A DNA stretch of 64,000 nucleotides from Methanospirillum purgamenti (GTDB lineage Archaea; Halobacteriota; Methanomicrobia; Methanomicrobiales; Methanospirillaceae): the NCBI RefSeq assembly GCF_018502485.1, contig NZ_CP075546.1; one strand, given 5' to 3'. Below, piece after piece: positions 56,758 to 64,000 of this stretch; position 1 is the first letter of the stretch, and each line of letters starts with the position of its first letter. The position numbers and the translations under genes were made by a program. Below the pieces are notes generated by a model, which had not been told where the DNA came from, ran no database searches, and saw only the letters and a list, made by a program, of their open reading frames with translations.

Positions 56758-58221
56758 ATGAATTTTATTGATTATTTATTTGAACATTCAAAAAATTCAG
56801 AAAATGTTCTTGTCTTTTTCAAGGATGCATCTTTTACATACAAGAATATCTGGAATGGGATCATCGGTGTTTCTGAATGGCTAAAGAAAAAAAATGGTTC
56901 AAATAATAAAATCGGTATTGTTGCAGATAACTCTCCTTTTTTTATTCAGTCATATGCAGGAATTATACATTCAGGCAATACTGCTGTAGTAATCGATACG
57001 AAAAGTTTTCCAAATGATATTGCTCAAATTATATTCCGGTGTTCTATCAAGACAGTTTTTGCAGATGAAAAATTTGGATCTCTGGTTTCCGGGGTGGAGG
57101 TTATCAGTTCACTCCCTGAGCCGGTATCAGATTCATATATTTTGGTTAGTTCTTCTCTTCCGTTAGATGAATGTGCGGTGATAATTTTTACCTCAGGAAG
57201 TATGGGTGTAAAAAAAGGTGTGATGCTAACTCATACAAATCTCATTTCAAATACCAATTCAATTATTCAATACCTGAATCTTTCTTTAAATGACCGGATG
57301 ATGGTGGTCCTTCCCTTTTTTTACTGTTACGGTGCATCTCTCCTGCATACTCATATCAGGGTTGGTGGTAGTCTTGTCCTTGACAAATCTCCCTTTTTGG
57401 GAGGAGCATTAAAAGGAATCAATAAGTATCATTGTACCGGATTTGCAGGGGTGCCAAGTACATATCTGATATTAACAAGTAAGACTCCGTTTCTTGAGAT
57501 GGAATTTCCAACCCTTTGTTATTTCACCCAGGCCGGAGGACATCTTGCCGGATCAGTAGTCCATCAGATTGCCAGAACATTTCCAGATAAAAGGTTTTTT
57601 GTGATGTACGGAGCAACTGAAGCAACTGCCAGATTATCATATCTCCCCCCGGAATTGATTTTTGAAAAACCAGACTCAATAGGGAAAGGGATCCCTGGTG
57701 TTACTCTTGAGGTCCGTGATGAAGATGGAAAAAGGGTACGATCTGGTGAAGTTGGTGAGATTATTGCATCCGGAGAAAATATTATGAAAGGGTATCTGGA
57801 TGAACCGGAAGAGACCCGGAAGGTGATCCGAGATGGATGGTATTATACCGGGGACCTTGCAACTGTTGATGATGATGGCTTTATTTATATCGTAGGAAGA
57901 AAAGGGACATTTATAAAATCCGCAGGGTTCCGGGTATCTCCCCAGGAGGTTGAGGATGTGATTTTGCAGTTGGAAGGAGTTGATGCATGTGTTGTGTTTG
58001 GAGTGCCTCATCCAATGTTAGGGGAAGCAATCATTGCCTGTATCATGTCAGATATAGAGGAAGAGGTTATTACATCTTCAGTGAAAAAACACTGCTTCAG
58101 GTATCTTCCATCTCACAAACAACCCACTGGAATGTTCATTCTGAAAAATCTTCCTTTGAATTCATCAGGGAAACCGGATCGCGATGCAATAAAAAAACTT
58201 TACACTTTTCATGACAGATGA
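56758..58221 (+). CDS. AMP-forming acyl(-ACP) ligase
   Basis: 487 residues of the ANL superfamily: AMP-binding loop VIIFTSGSMGVKKGVMLTH, YGATEATARLSYLPPE, YYTGDLATVDDDGFIYIVGR and GFRVSPQEVEDVI; the C-terminal LNSSGKPDRDAIKK has the catalytic lysine. The substrate acid cannot be read. Its position behind an ACP gene suggests loading of an acyl or amino acyl unit onto the carrier. It overlaps luxE by 11 bp. Confidence 0.88.
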   Translation: MNFIDYLFEHSKNSENVLVFFKDASFTYKNIWNGIIGVSEWLKKKNGSNNKIGIVADNSPFFIQSYAGIIHSGNTAVVIDTKSFPNDIAQIIFRCSIKTVFADEKFGSLVSGVEVISSLPEPVSDSYILVSSSLPLDECAVIIFTSGSMGVKKGVMLTHTNLISNTNSIIQYLNLSLNDRMMVVLPFFYCYGASLLHTHIRVGGSLVLDKSPFLGGALKGINKYHCTGFAGVPSTYLILTSKTPFLEMEFPTLCYFTQAGGHLAGSVVHQIARTFPDKRFFVMYGATEATARLSYLPPELIFEKPDSIGKGIPGVTLEVRDEDGKRVRSGEVGEIIASGENIMKGYLDEPEETRKVIRDGWYYTGDLATVDDDGFIYIVGRKGTFIKSAGFRVSPQEVEDVILQLEGVDACVVFGVPHPMLGEAIIACIMSDIEEEVITSSVKKHCFRYLPSHKQPTGMFILKNLPLNSSGKPDRDAIKKLYTFHDR

Positions 58222-59329
58222 TTTGAATCAGGATATTATCTCCCGGATATGGGAATATGGTGTGTACGATCTCACAGAATTAGAACGTGAGAGTGTGCTT
58301 CTCCCGATTATCAAAGAGCAAGTAAAGAGAGCACAAAAGAATCCACATATTCGGTCCTATTTTGATAAAATATTGGTGAATCCGGATGAAATCCATTCAC
58401 TCGATGAGGTCCCCTGGGTGCCGGTAACCATGTTCAAGGAGTTCGACCTTGCAACGGTGCCTCCTGAAAATATTGTGAAAATTCTTCGTTCATCCGGAAC
58501 AACCGGTCAGCAGACTAGTAAGATCCCTTTGGATAAGACTACTATTCAGAATCAGAATAAATCCCTCTCAAGGATTCTTGGACAATATCTTGGTCCGAAG
58601 CGGATGACTTTAATCGTGATAGATCATCCCGAGATAAATGATCCAACGAATGAATTTTCAGCCCGGACAGCCGGGGTCAGGGGTTTATCCCTCTATGCAC
58701 GGAAGACGATTTATCTTCTAAAGAAAGATGGTAATACACTTACTGTTAATCCTGATGCTCTTAATGAGATACAGAGTCTGGATCGGGAATCTCCTGTTTA
58801 CTTGTTTGGGTTTACTTGGATCATCTGGTTGGTTTGTATCCCGTATTTTAAAGAACACAGTATCCATCTTCATTTAAATGAGGGTACCTTGTTTCATGGG
58901 GGAGGATGGAAAAATCTCCAGAAAATTGCTGTCGGGAAGGATTTTTTTGCTTGGCAAATTCGTGAGTTCCTGGGAATACCGTTGTATCGGATTTTGGATT
59001 TTTACGGTATGGCAGAACAGACTGGTATCATCTTTCCGGATTGTGAGTGTGGATTCAAGCATGTCCCGTCGTGTGCAAAGATCATTATCCGGAATATACA
59101 GACCTTAAAGCCATGTGGGAAAGGAGAGCGGGGACTGATTGAAGTGATGAGCATTCTTCCCACGAGTTATTACGGGCAGGCTCTTTTAACTGAGGATACC
59201 GGAAGAATTATCGGATGGGATGGATGCCCCTGTGGAAGGAGAGGAATGTTCTTTGAATTTCTAAACCGGGTTGAGCGTGCTGAAATCCGGGGATGTGGTG
59301 ATACCTTCCGGGTGAATCATGGCAGATAA
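58211..59329 (+). CDS. luxE: LuxE-family acyl-protein synthetase
   Basis: 372 residues, a divergent ANL fold: N-terminal VPWVPVTMFKEFDLATVPPE, loop ILRSSGTTGQQTSKIPLD, then LFHGGGWKNLQKI, ILDFYGMAEQTGIIFPD and LTEDTGRIIGWDGCPCGRRG. LuxE activates or carries the acyl group and passes it to LuxC for reduction. Here it lies between the acyl ligase and luxC with overlaps on both sides (11 bp), the classic E-C pairing. Confidence 0.85.
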   Translation: MTDDLNQDIISRIWEYGVYDLTELERESVLLPIIKEQVKRAQKNPHIRSYFDKILVNPDEIHSLDEVPWVPVTMFKEFDLATVPPENIVKILRSSGTTGQQTSKIPLDKTTIQNQNKSLSRILGQYLGPKRMTLIVIDHPEINDPTNEFSARTAGVRGLSLYARKTIYLLKKDGNTLTVNPDALNEIQSLDRESPVYLFGFTWIIWLVCIPYFKEHSIHLHLNEGTLFHGGGWKNLQKIAVGKDFFAWQIREFLGIPLYRILDFYGMAEQTGIIFPDCECGFKHVPSCAKIIIRNIQTLKPCGKGERGLIEVMSILPTSYYGQALLTEDTGRIIGWDGCPCGRRGMFFEFLNRVERAEIRGCGDTFRVNHGR

Positions 59330-60626
59330 TATTGTGATATATTCTGGTGGTTGTGTTGCCAGGGAGCGATTTTCAGATTCATTTATCGGTTTAGTAAGGG
59401 AACTGGAGGAGAATCGTCGTACCCTGTTTGATTGTCCTGATGAGATCATTATTCATCTCCTTGCTCAATTCGGGAAGGAGATCATTAAAGATCCATCTCT
59501 GGTTTCTATCCCCGGTCTTTCTTATCTTTCCCTCTGGCTTCGGAGAGAAAACCTTCATGGAATCTATCATGTGAACTTTGAAAAAATACCGGGTACAAAG
59601 GATCCTATCTCGGTTGATTCCCGGATTGAGATGATTCATGTACCCCGTGGGATTGTCTGTCACTGGATTGCAGGAAATATCCCGCTTCTTGGTTTCTTCT
59701 CTTTGGTCCTGGCAGCATTAGGAAAAAATGCCAGTATTCTAAAGATACATCCATCCGTCTATAAATATCTCAACCCGTTATTACAGAAACTGGAGCAGGT
59801 AATCGTCAATATTGACGGGGTATCATATTCCGGGAGCATAATTACTTCAGCAGTTTCTCTCGTATCCTTCCCCGGAAGAGCCGAAAGTCTGAGCCGGGAC
59901 TTTTCATTGTCTGCAGATTGCAGGGTAATTTATGGGAGTGATGATGCAGTGCAGACAATTTCAAGTCTTCCACATCAGGTCCATGCAGACACAATTGTCT
60001 ATGGGCCGAAATATTCATTCGCAGTTTTTGATAAGGATGCAATATCTTCACCGGATTTTCCTTCGATGCTAAAAAAACTTGCACAGGACATTGTTCTCTA
60101 TAATCAGGCAGCATGTTCCTCGCCTCATACGGTTTTTTTCGAAAAGAGTTTTATTCATCTTCATGATATTGCAGAGCAGTTAAAATCGGCTCTTCAATCT
60201 CTTCCGGAGAGAATGTTTTATCCTCTGGATGAGGGGATTGCTATTTCGGTTATTAATACCCGTGCACGATACCTGCTTGATAGTTCTAAGGATATTCTAA
60301 TACCAGATGATATGAAATGGACTATCTGTATAAATGATATTGTTTCTCTTGAGGAACCGGTTCAGGGAAGGTGTGTATTTGTGAAAGAGGTCTTGGATAT
60401 TGATCAGGTTCTTCCACTTGTTACCCGGAAGGTTCAGACGGTTGCACTTGGGATGGCTGATCACGAGAGGAAAGAAAAGTATGTCCGGGAACTTGCATAC
60501 CGGGGAGTTGACCGGGTGATGGCTCCAGGAACAATGCATGAATATACCCAGCCATGGGATGGGATGCTGGGAGCCGGAAGGATGGTCCGGTGGATTGCGG
60601 TAAGGATTAGTAAAGAGTGTTGTTAA
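59319..60626 (+). CDS. luxC: LuxC-family acyl reductase (aldehyde-forming)
   Basis: 435 residues of the aldehyde-dehydrogenase-like LuxC family. Seen: VPRGIVCHWIAGNIPLLGFF, VYGSDDAVQ-like IYGSDDAVQTIS, and the active-site cysteine in LYNQAACSSPHTVFFE. It reduces an activated acyl group to an aldehyde with NADPH. The start overlaps luxE by 11 bp. Confidence 0.87.
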   Translation: MADNIVIYSGGCVARERFSDSFIGLVRELEENRRTLFDCPDEIIIHLLAQFGKEIIKDPSLVSIPGLSYLSLWLRRENLHGIYHVNFEKIPGTKDPISVDSRIEMIHVPRGIVCHWIAGNIPLLGFFSLVLAALGKNASILKIHPSVYKYLNPLLQKLEQVIVNIDGVSYSGSIITSAVSLVSFPGRAESLSRDFSLSADCRVIYGSDDAVQTISSLPHQVHADTIVYGPKYSFAVFDKDAISSPDFPSMLKKLAQDIVLYNQAACSSPHTVFFEKSFIHLHDIAEQLKSALQSLPERMFYPLDEGIAISVINTRARYLLDSSKDILIPDDMKWTICINDIVSLEEPVQGRCVFVKEVLDIDQVLPLVTRKVQTVALGMADHERKEKYVRELAYRGVDRVMAPGTMHEYTQPWDGMLGAGRMVRWIAVRISKECC

Positions 60627-60630
60627 GATT

Positions 60631-61365
60631 ATGTCCTCATTAATTTCAAAGGCTTGTAATGCTATCCAAAGAAAAATTTACTGGAAATTTTATTCATTTT
60701 TTATTGATAAAACATTTGAACCACGAATGTCCTATTCACAGAATGGAGAAGACCTAATAATATCTGGTATTTTTGAATCACTATCAAGGCACAGGATTTT
60801 TTATTTAGACATTGGTGGGTATCATCCCTATTCTGGCAGTAATACGGCACTTTTTTATCAAACTGGAAGCAATGGGATAGTCGTTGAACCGAATCCGGAG
60901 TTATTCATACAATTTTCTCAAAAACGTCCCCGTGATATCTCTCTTAATATCGGAGTGTCTACTTATTCCGGAGATCAGGTTTTTTATTTGTCGCCTTCTG
61001 GTCCATTAGGCTCTCTTATTAAGGATGAATCAGTAATTCGTTCAGATGATGAAAGAATGGAATCTCTTACTGTTCCGGTATTGACTGTTCAGGATATTAT
61101 TACAAAGTATGCTGCTGGGAGAGATATTGATTTTATTTCAATGGACATAGAGGGGATGGAACTGCCAGTTCTTGAATCGATTGACTTTTCATTGATTCAT
61201 CCCATAGTCTTTTGTATAGAAACCATTCATTATTCGAAAACCAGAAAAAAAGAAAAAAGAGTGGAAATATTAAATTTTATGGAAAATATGGGATATTTTA
61301 TTTACGCTGATACGTACATTAATACAATTTTTGTTCGCCAGGATGTTTGGGATGATAGAGCATGA
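60631..61365 (+). CDS. FkbM-family methyltransferase
   Basis: 244 residues. SYSQNGEDLIISGIFESL and FYLDIGGYHPYSGSNTALFY followed by GIVVEPNPELF match the FkbM motif set; IDFISMDIEGMELPVLESI is the second hallmark. FkbM enzymes O-methylate sugars or polyketides. Together with the glycosyltransferase and epimerase remnant nearby it suggests a methylated surface glycan. It starts 4 bp after luxC. Confidence 0.87.
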   Translation: MSSLISKACNAIQRKIYWKFYSFFIDKTFEPRMSYSQNGEDLIISGIFESLSRHRIFYLDIGGYHPYSGSNTALFYQTGSNGIVVEPNPELFIQFSQKRPRDISLNIGVSTYSGDQVFYLSPSGPLGSLIKDESVIRSDDERMESLTVPVLTVQDIITKYAAGRDIDFISMDIEGMELPVLESIDFSLIHPIVFCIETIHYSKTRKKEKRVEILNFMENMGYFIYADTYINTIFVRQDVWDDRA

Positions 61366-61387
61366 ATCGATATTACGATGAGATAAT

Positions 61388-62131
61388 ATGTTACTTAAAG
61401 GAAAAAATGCAGTTATTACTGGCTGCTTAAAAGGAATAGGTCACTCTACATTGGGTGTGTTTGCCCGCGAAGGTGCAAATATTTGGGCTTGTAGTCAGAA
61501 TCCAGATCCATTATTTGAATCGTACATTTATGATCTTTCTTCCCGATATGATGTATGGATAAAACCAATTTATTTTGATTTGTCCGATCATGCACAAATA
61601 AAAATCGCTGCTCGAGAAATTCATAACGATAAAAAACCAATTGATATACTAGTAAATATAGCAGGAATGACTCGTGATTCCCTTTTTCATTTGACAACCA
61701 TGGATCAGATGAAACAGGTTTTCGAGATTAATTTTTTTTCCCCGATGTTGTTTACTCAGTATCTCTCAAAATACATGATTCGTCAGAAATTCGGATGTAT
61801 AATTAATGTCTCATCGATATCTGCAATTGATGGAAACCCTGGTCAGTTCTCATACACCTCAAGTAAAGCAGCTTTATTGGGGGCAACAAAAACCTTAGCC
61901 AAGGAATTATCCACTTACGGGATCCGTGTTAATGCTCTCGCTCCCGGAGTAATTCAAACAGAAATGATTGAAAAAATGCCTGATGAGATATTTGAAAGAT
62001 TTATGGAAAAAAGTGATTTAAAACATGCAGGAAAGCCTGAAGAAGTTGCAGATGTTATTGCCTTTTTATCGTCGGATCTTGCATCATATATTACCGGACA
62101 AATAATTCGGGTTGATGGGGGAATTGGATAA
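61388..62131 (+). CDS. Short-chain dehydrogenase/reductase 1
   Basis: 247 residues, classical SDR: TGCLKGIGHSTLGVFAREGA, NIAGMTRDSLFHL, catalytic Ser/Tyr/Lys in INVSSISAIDGNPGQFSYTS with K two residues later, and IRVNALAPGVIQTEMI. FabG-like, but no fatty-acid synthase is present. It forms a tandem pair with the next gene (1-bp overlap), similar along the whole length, so a duplication. Confidence 0.88.
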   Translation: MLLKGKNAVITGCLKGIGHSTLGVFAREGANIWACSQNPDPLFESYIYDLSSRYDVWIKPIYFDLSDHAQIKIAAREIHNDKKPIDILVNIAGMTRDSLFHLTTMDQMKQVFEINFFSPMLFTQYLSKYMIRQKFGCIINVSSISAIDGNPGQFSYTSSKAALLGATKTLAKELSTYGIRVNALAPGVIQTEMIEKMPDEIFERFMEKSDLKHAGKPEEVADVIAFLSSDLASYITGQIIRVDGGIG

Positions 62132-62877
62132 TGGTAAGATTATTGCTAAACAAAAATGCCGTGTTGACTGGGTGTTCACATGGAATTGGTAAAGCAACGT
62201 TAAGGTTATTTGCTGAACATGGTGCAAATATTTGGGCATGTGCAAGAAAACCTTCTGATGATTTTGAAAACATGGTACATGAATTATCCGATGCATATGG
62301 TGTGGAAATCTGGCCGGTTTATTTTGATCTTACTAATTATTCCGATCTTAAAGAGGCAGTAAAAACAATATCCTCCTCTAAAAGAAAAGTAGACATTCTC
62401 CTAAATAATGCAGGTATCACATATAATGCTCTATTTATGATGTCATCTCTTTCAATGATGAGAGAAGTTTTCGAGGTGAATTTTTTCTCTCACCTAGTGC
62501 TCACCCAGTATATCGCAAAGATTATGATGAGGCAAAAGAGTGGTAGTATCATAAATATCTCTTCATCTGCAGGAATTGATGGAAATCCGGGCCGGTCAGT
62601 GTATGGGGCCAGTAAAGCTGCAATAATCTGTGCAACAAAATCTATGGCTGCAGAACTGGGTGAGTTTGGGATCAGGGTCAATTCTATAGCTCCCGGAATT
62701 ACCCAGACAAGAATGCTCTCCAGCATGACTGAAAAAGTTATCACTGAAACCCTTGAAAATACTGCCTTAAAACGACTTGGAACTCCTGAAGATATTGGTC
62801 ATACCGCTTTATTTCTGGCCTCTGATATGTCTTCATATCTCACCGGACAGGTAATCCGGGTAGACGGGGGAATGTAA
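62131..62877 (+). CDS. Short-chain dehydrogenase/reductase 2
   Basis: 248 residues. TGCSHGIGKATLRLFAEHGA, LLNNAGITYNALFMM and INISSSAGIDGNPGRSVYGA with catalytic Tyr-x-x-x-Lys, plus IRVNSIAPGITQTRML. Paralogue of the preceding SDR with the same GIDGNPG loop; together they could reduce two successive keto groups or form a heteromer. It ends 50 bp before the transketolase. Confidence 0.88.
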   Translation: MVRLLLNKNAVLTGCSHGIGKATLRLFAEHGANIWACARKPSDDFENMVHELSDAYGVEIWPVYFDLTNYSDLKEAVKTISSSKRKVDILLNNAGITYNALFMMSSLSMMREVFEVNFFSHLVLTQYIAKIMMRQKSGSIINISSSAGIDGNPGRSVYGASKAAIICATKSMAAELGEFGIRVNSIAPGITQTRMLSSMTEKVITETLENTALKRLGTPEDIGHTALFLASDMSSYLTGQVIRVDGGM

Positions 62878-62927
62878 TCATTCATACTATTCTTTCTGAA
62901 GAGGTAATCTTCAAAAAAATTGAAGAA

Positions 62928-63722
62928 ATGGCCTATCGGATGAGAAAAAAGACCCTGTATTTAGCTAACCGGGCAGGAAGCAAAGGTGCTCATATTGGAT
63001 CAGCTTTGTCTATCATAGAAATAATGGCAGTATTATACGGGGGAATACTGAAGATTGATCCAAAAAATCCTTTCTGGATTGAACGTGACCGGTTTATAAT
63101 TAGCAAGGGTCATGGAAGTCTTGGGTTTTATACCGCTCTGTATGAAGCCGGGTTTTTAAGCGAAGAAGAACTTGACACTTTTGAAGAAAATGGGGGAATA
63201 TTGCCAGGCCAGCCTGTTATGAGCGTGGAAAAAGGAATTGAATTTTCAATTGGCAGCCTCGGTCATGGATTATCTCTAGGAGTTGGAGTTGCTTTCGCTG
63301 GAAAACGAAATCATACTGCATCTAATGTCTATGTTTTAATGGGTGATGGGGAGTGTAATGAAGGGTCGGTCTGGGAAGCAGCAATGGCTGCAAAACAGTA
63401 TCATTTGTCATCGATTACTGCAATAATTGATGCCAATGAGATGCAGTCAGATGGTCGTTGTAGTGCTATAATGGGTGTGAATTATGGATCCCTATGGGAA
63501 AGTTTCGGCTGGCAGGTTTGTTATGTGGATGGACATGATATCCATGATTTATACGTTACTCTTAAGGCTGAAAATAAAAAAGAAACCCCCCGTGTAATTA
63601 TTGCAAAAACAGTTAAAGGAAAAGGGATCTCTTTTATGGAAAACAATAATGCATGGCATCATAACAGACTTTCTGATGAAGATTGTCATAGAGCAATAGA
63701 AGAACTTGATTTTTCCCGGTGA
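62928..63722 (+). CDS. Transketolase, N-terminal (TPP-binding) subunit
   Basis: 264 residues, the half-transketolase form seen in archaea. SKGHGSLGFYTALYEAGFL, IGSLGHGLSLGVGVAFAGKR and the TPP motif LMGDGECNEGSVWEAAM ending IIDANEMQ. It pairs with the C-terminal subunit encoded 6 bp later. It may be specific to this cluster rather than housekeeping; archaeal genomes often use one for aromatic and pentose metabolism, so this needs caution. Confidence 0.9.
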   Translation: MAYRMRKKTLYLANRAGSKGAHIGSALSIIEIMAVLYGGILKIDPKNPFWIERDRFIISKGHGSLGFYTALYEAGFLSEEELDTFEENGGILPGQPVMSVEKGIEFSIGSLGHGLSLGVGVAFAGKRNHTASNVYVLMGDGECNEGSVWEAAMAAKQYHLSSITAIIDANEMQSDGRCSAIMGVNYGSLWESFGWQVCYVDGHDIHDLYVTLKAENKKETPRVIIAKTVKGKGISFMENNNAWHHNRLSDEDCHRAIEELDFSR

Positions 63723-63728
63723 GCCGGA

Positions 63729-64000
63729 ATGATTCCCGTTACTTCTTTAAATGCCCGGATATGGTCAAAGATTGGATCCCGGGGGACCTATGGACTTACC
63801 ATGATGGAACTAGGAAAAGAATATGATGATATCATGGTATTAACTGCAGATTTGTGTACTACTTCAGGACTTGATAGATTCCGGGAGGCATTTCCTGAGA
63901 AATTCTGCAATGTGGGAATCGCAGAGCAGAACCTTATTGGTATTGCTGGAGGACTTGCAAAAGAAGGGAAAACTGTTTTTGCTTCTTCATTTGCAACCTT
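63729..64000 (+). CDS. Transketolase, C-terminal subunit (partial)
   Basis: Starts at ATG 63729 with GGTGAG just upstream (overlapping the previous stop) and is cut by the window end after about 90 codons. MIPVTSLNARIWSKIG begins the product; GIAEQNLIGIAGGLAKEGK is the pyrimidine-binding-domain motif with the catalytic glutamate. Usual length is about 310 residues, so more than two-thirds lies beyond the window. Confidence 0.9.
   Translation, partial: MIPVTSLNARIWSKIGSRGTYGLTMMELGKEYDDIMVLTADLCTTSGLDRFREAFPEKFCNVGIAEQNLIGIAGGLAKEGKTVFASSFAT

Overview
The window is methanogen chromosome. It has archaeal 16S, 23S and 5S rRNA genes with bulge-helix-bulge (BHB) processing stems, an intron-bearing tRNA with the archaeal BHB splice motif, RtcB/archease, an F420-dependent NADP reductase, methanogen-type DUF2111 and DUF2551 proteins, a two-subunit pyruvate carboxylase, TadC/FlaJ-type secretion genes and SecF-SecD order. 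Base composition, codon use and gene content point to Methanomicrobiales, most likely Methanospirillum. That placement is inference; no database search was run.

Layout. (1) 26-8807, minus strand: one twelve-gene cobalamin run, cbiM-N-Q-O (cobalt ECF importer) followed by cbiT-L-F-G-H-C-D-E (anaerobic corrin ring), almost all genes touching or overlapping. (2) 9190-14306, plus strand: rRNA operon 16S / tRNA-Ala(TGC) / 23S / tRNA-Cys(GCA) / 5S, with 16S and 23S each enclosed by a long inverted repeat carrying a BHB. (3) 14385-24005: cell-surface and signalling region. It holds a secreted GH26-like glycosidase, a receiver-kinase plus response regulator, a GspE-N/glycosyltransferase-2 fusion, a TPR lipoprotein, two secreted proteins made almost wholly of perfect 14-residue repeats each carrying an N-glycosylation sequon, and a Trm5/Met-10-like methyltransferase. 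(4) 24148-24590: a decayed hicBA toxin-antitoxin pair; then a split tRNA-Met gene, cutA and a large HTH/PAS/GAF sensor. (5) 28656-39491, minus strand: a fourteen-gene run from DUF2551 to a PPOX-fold protein. It contains archease, rtcB, a BPL_N-like protein, birA, bioY with its ECF module, and pyruvate carboxylase, i.e. biotin uptake, ligation and use in one place. (6) 39545-43842, plus strand: secF-secD, thioredoxin, npdG, a class II aldolase and a small acidic protein. (7) 43845-52040: a KaiC-like protein that has lost its P-loop lysine, an archaeal type IV pilus/secretion module (ATPase plus two TadC-like membrane proteins) without a pilin, and two sensor/receiver proteins. (8) 52340-56000: an acylphosphatase-coiled-coil protein, a GT2, an IS630-family element with recognisable terminal inverted repeats, and gene debris (UDP-GlcNAc 2-epimerase tail, convergent gene fragments). 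(9) 56095-64000, plus strand, running off the end: phosphopantetheinyl transferase, acyl carrier protein, AMP-ligase, LuxE, LuxC, FkbM methyltransferase, two SDRs and a two-subunit transketolase.

The most unusual content is block 9. Archaea do not use an ACP-based fatty acid synthase, yet here a complete acyl-activation and reduction line ends in a transketolase. A coherent but unproven reading is acid to acyl-ACP, to aldehyde, to a C2-extended ketol and then a reduced product, used to decorate a surface glycan. The repeat-protein pair and the set of BHB substrates lying near RtcB/archease are the next most interesting items.
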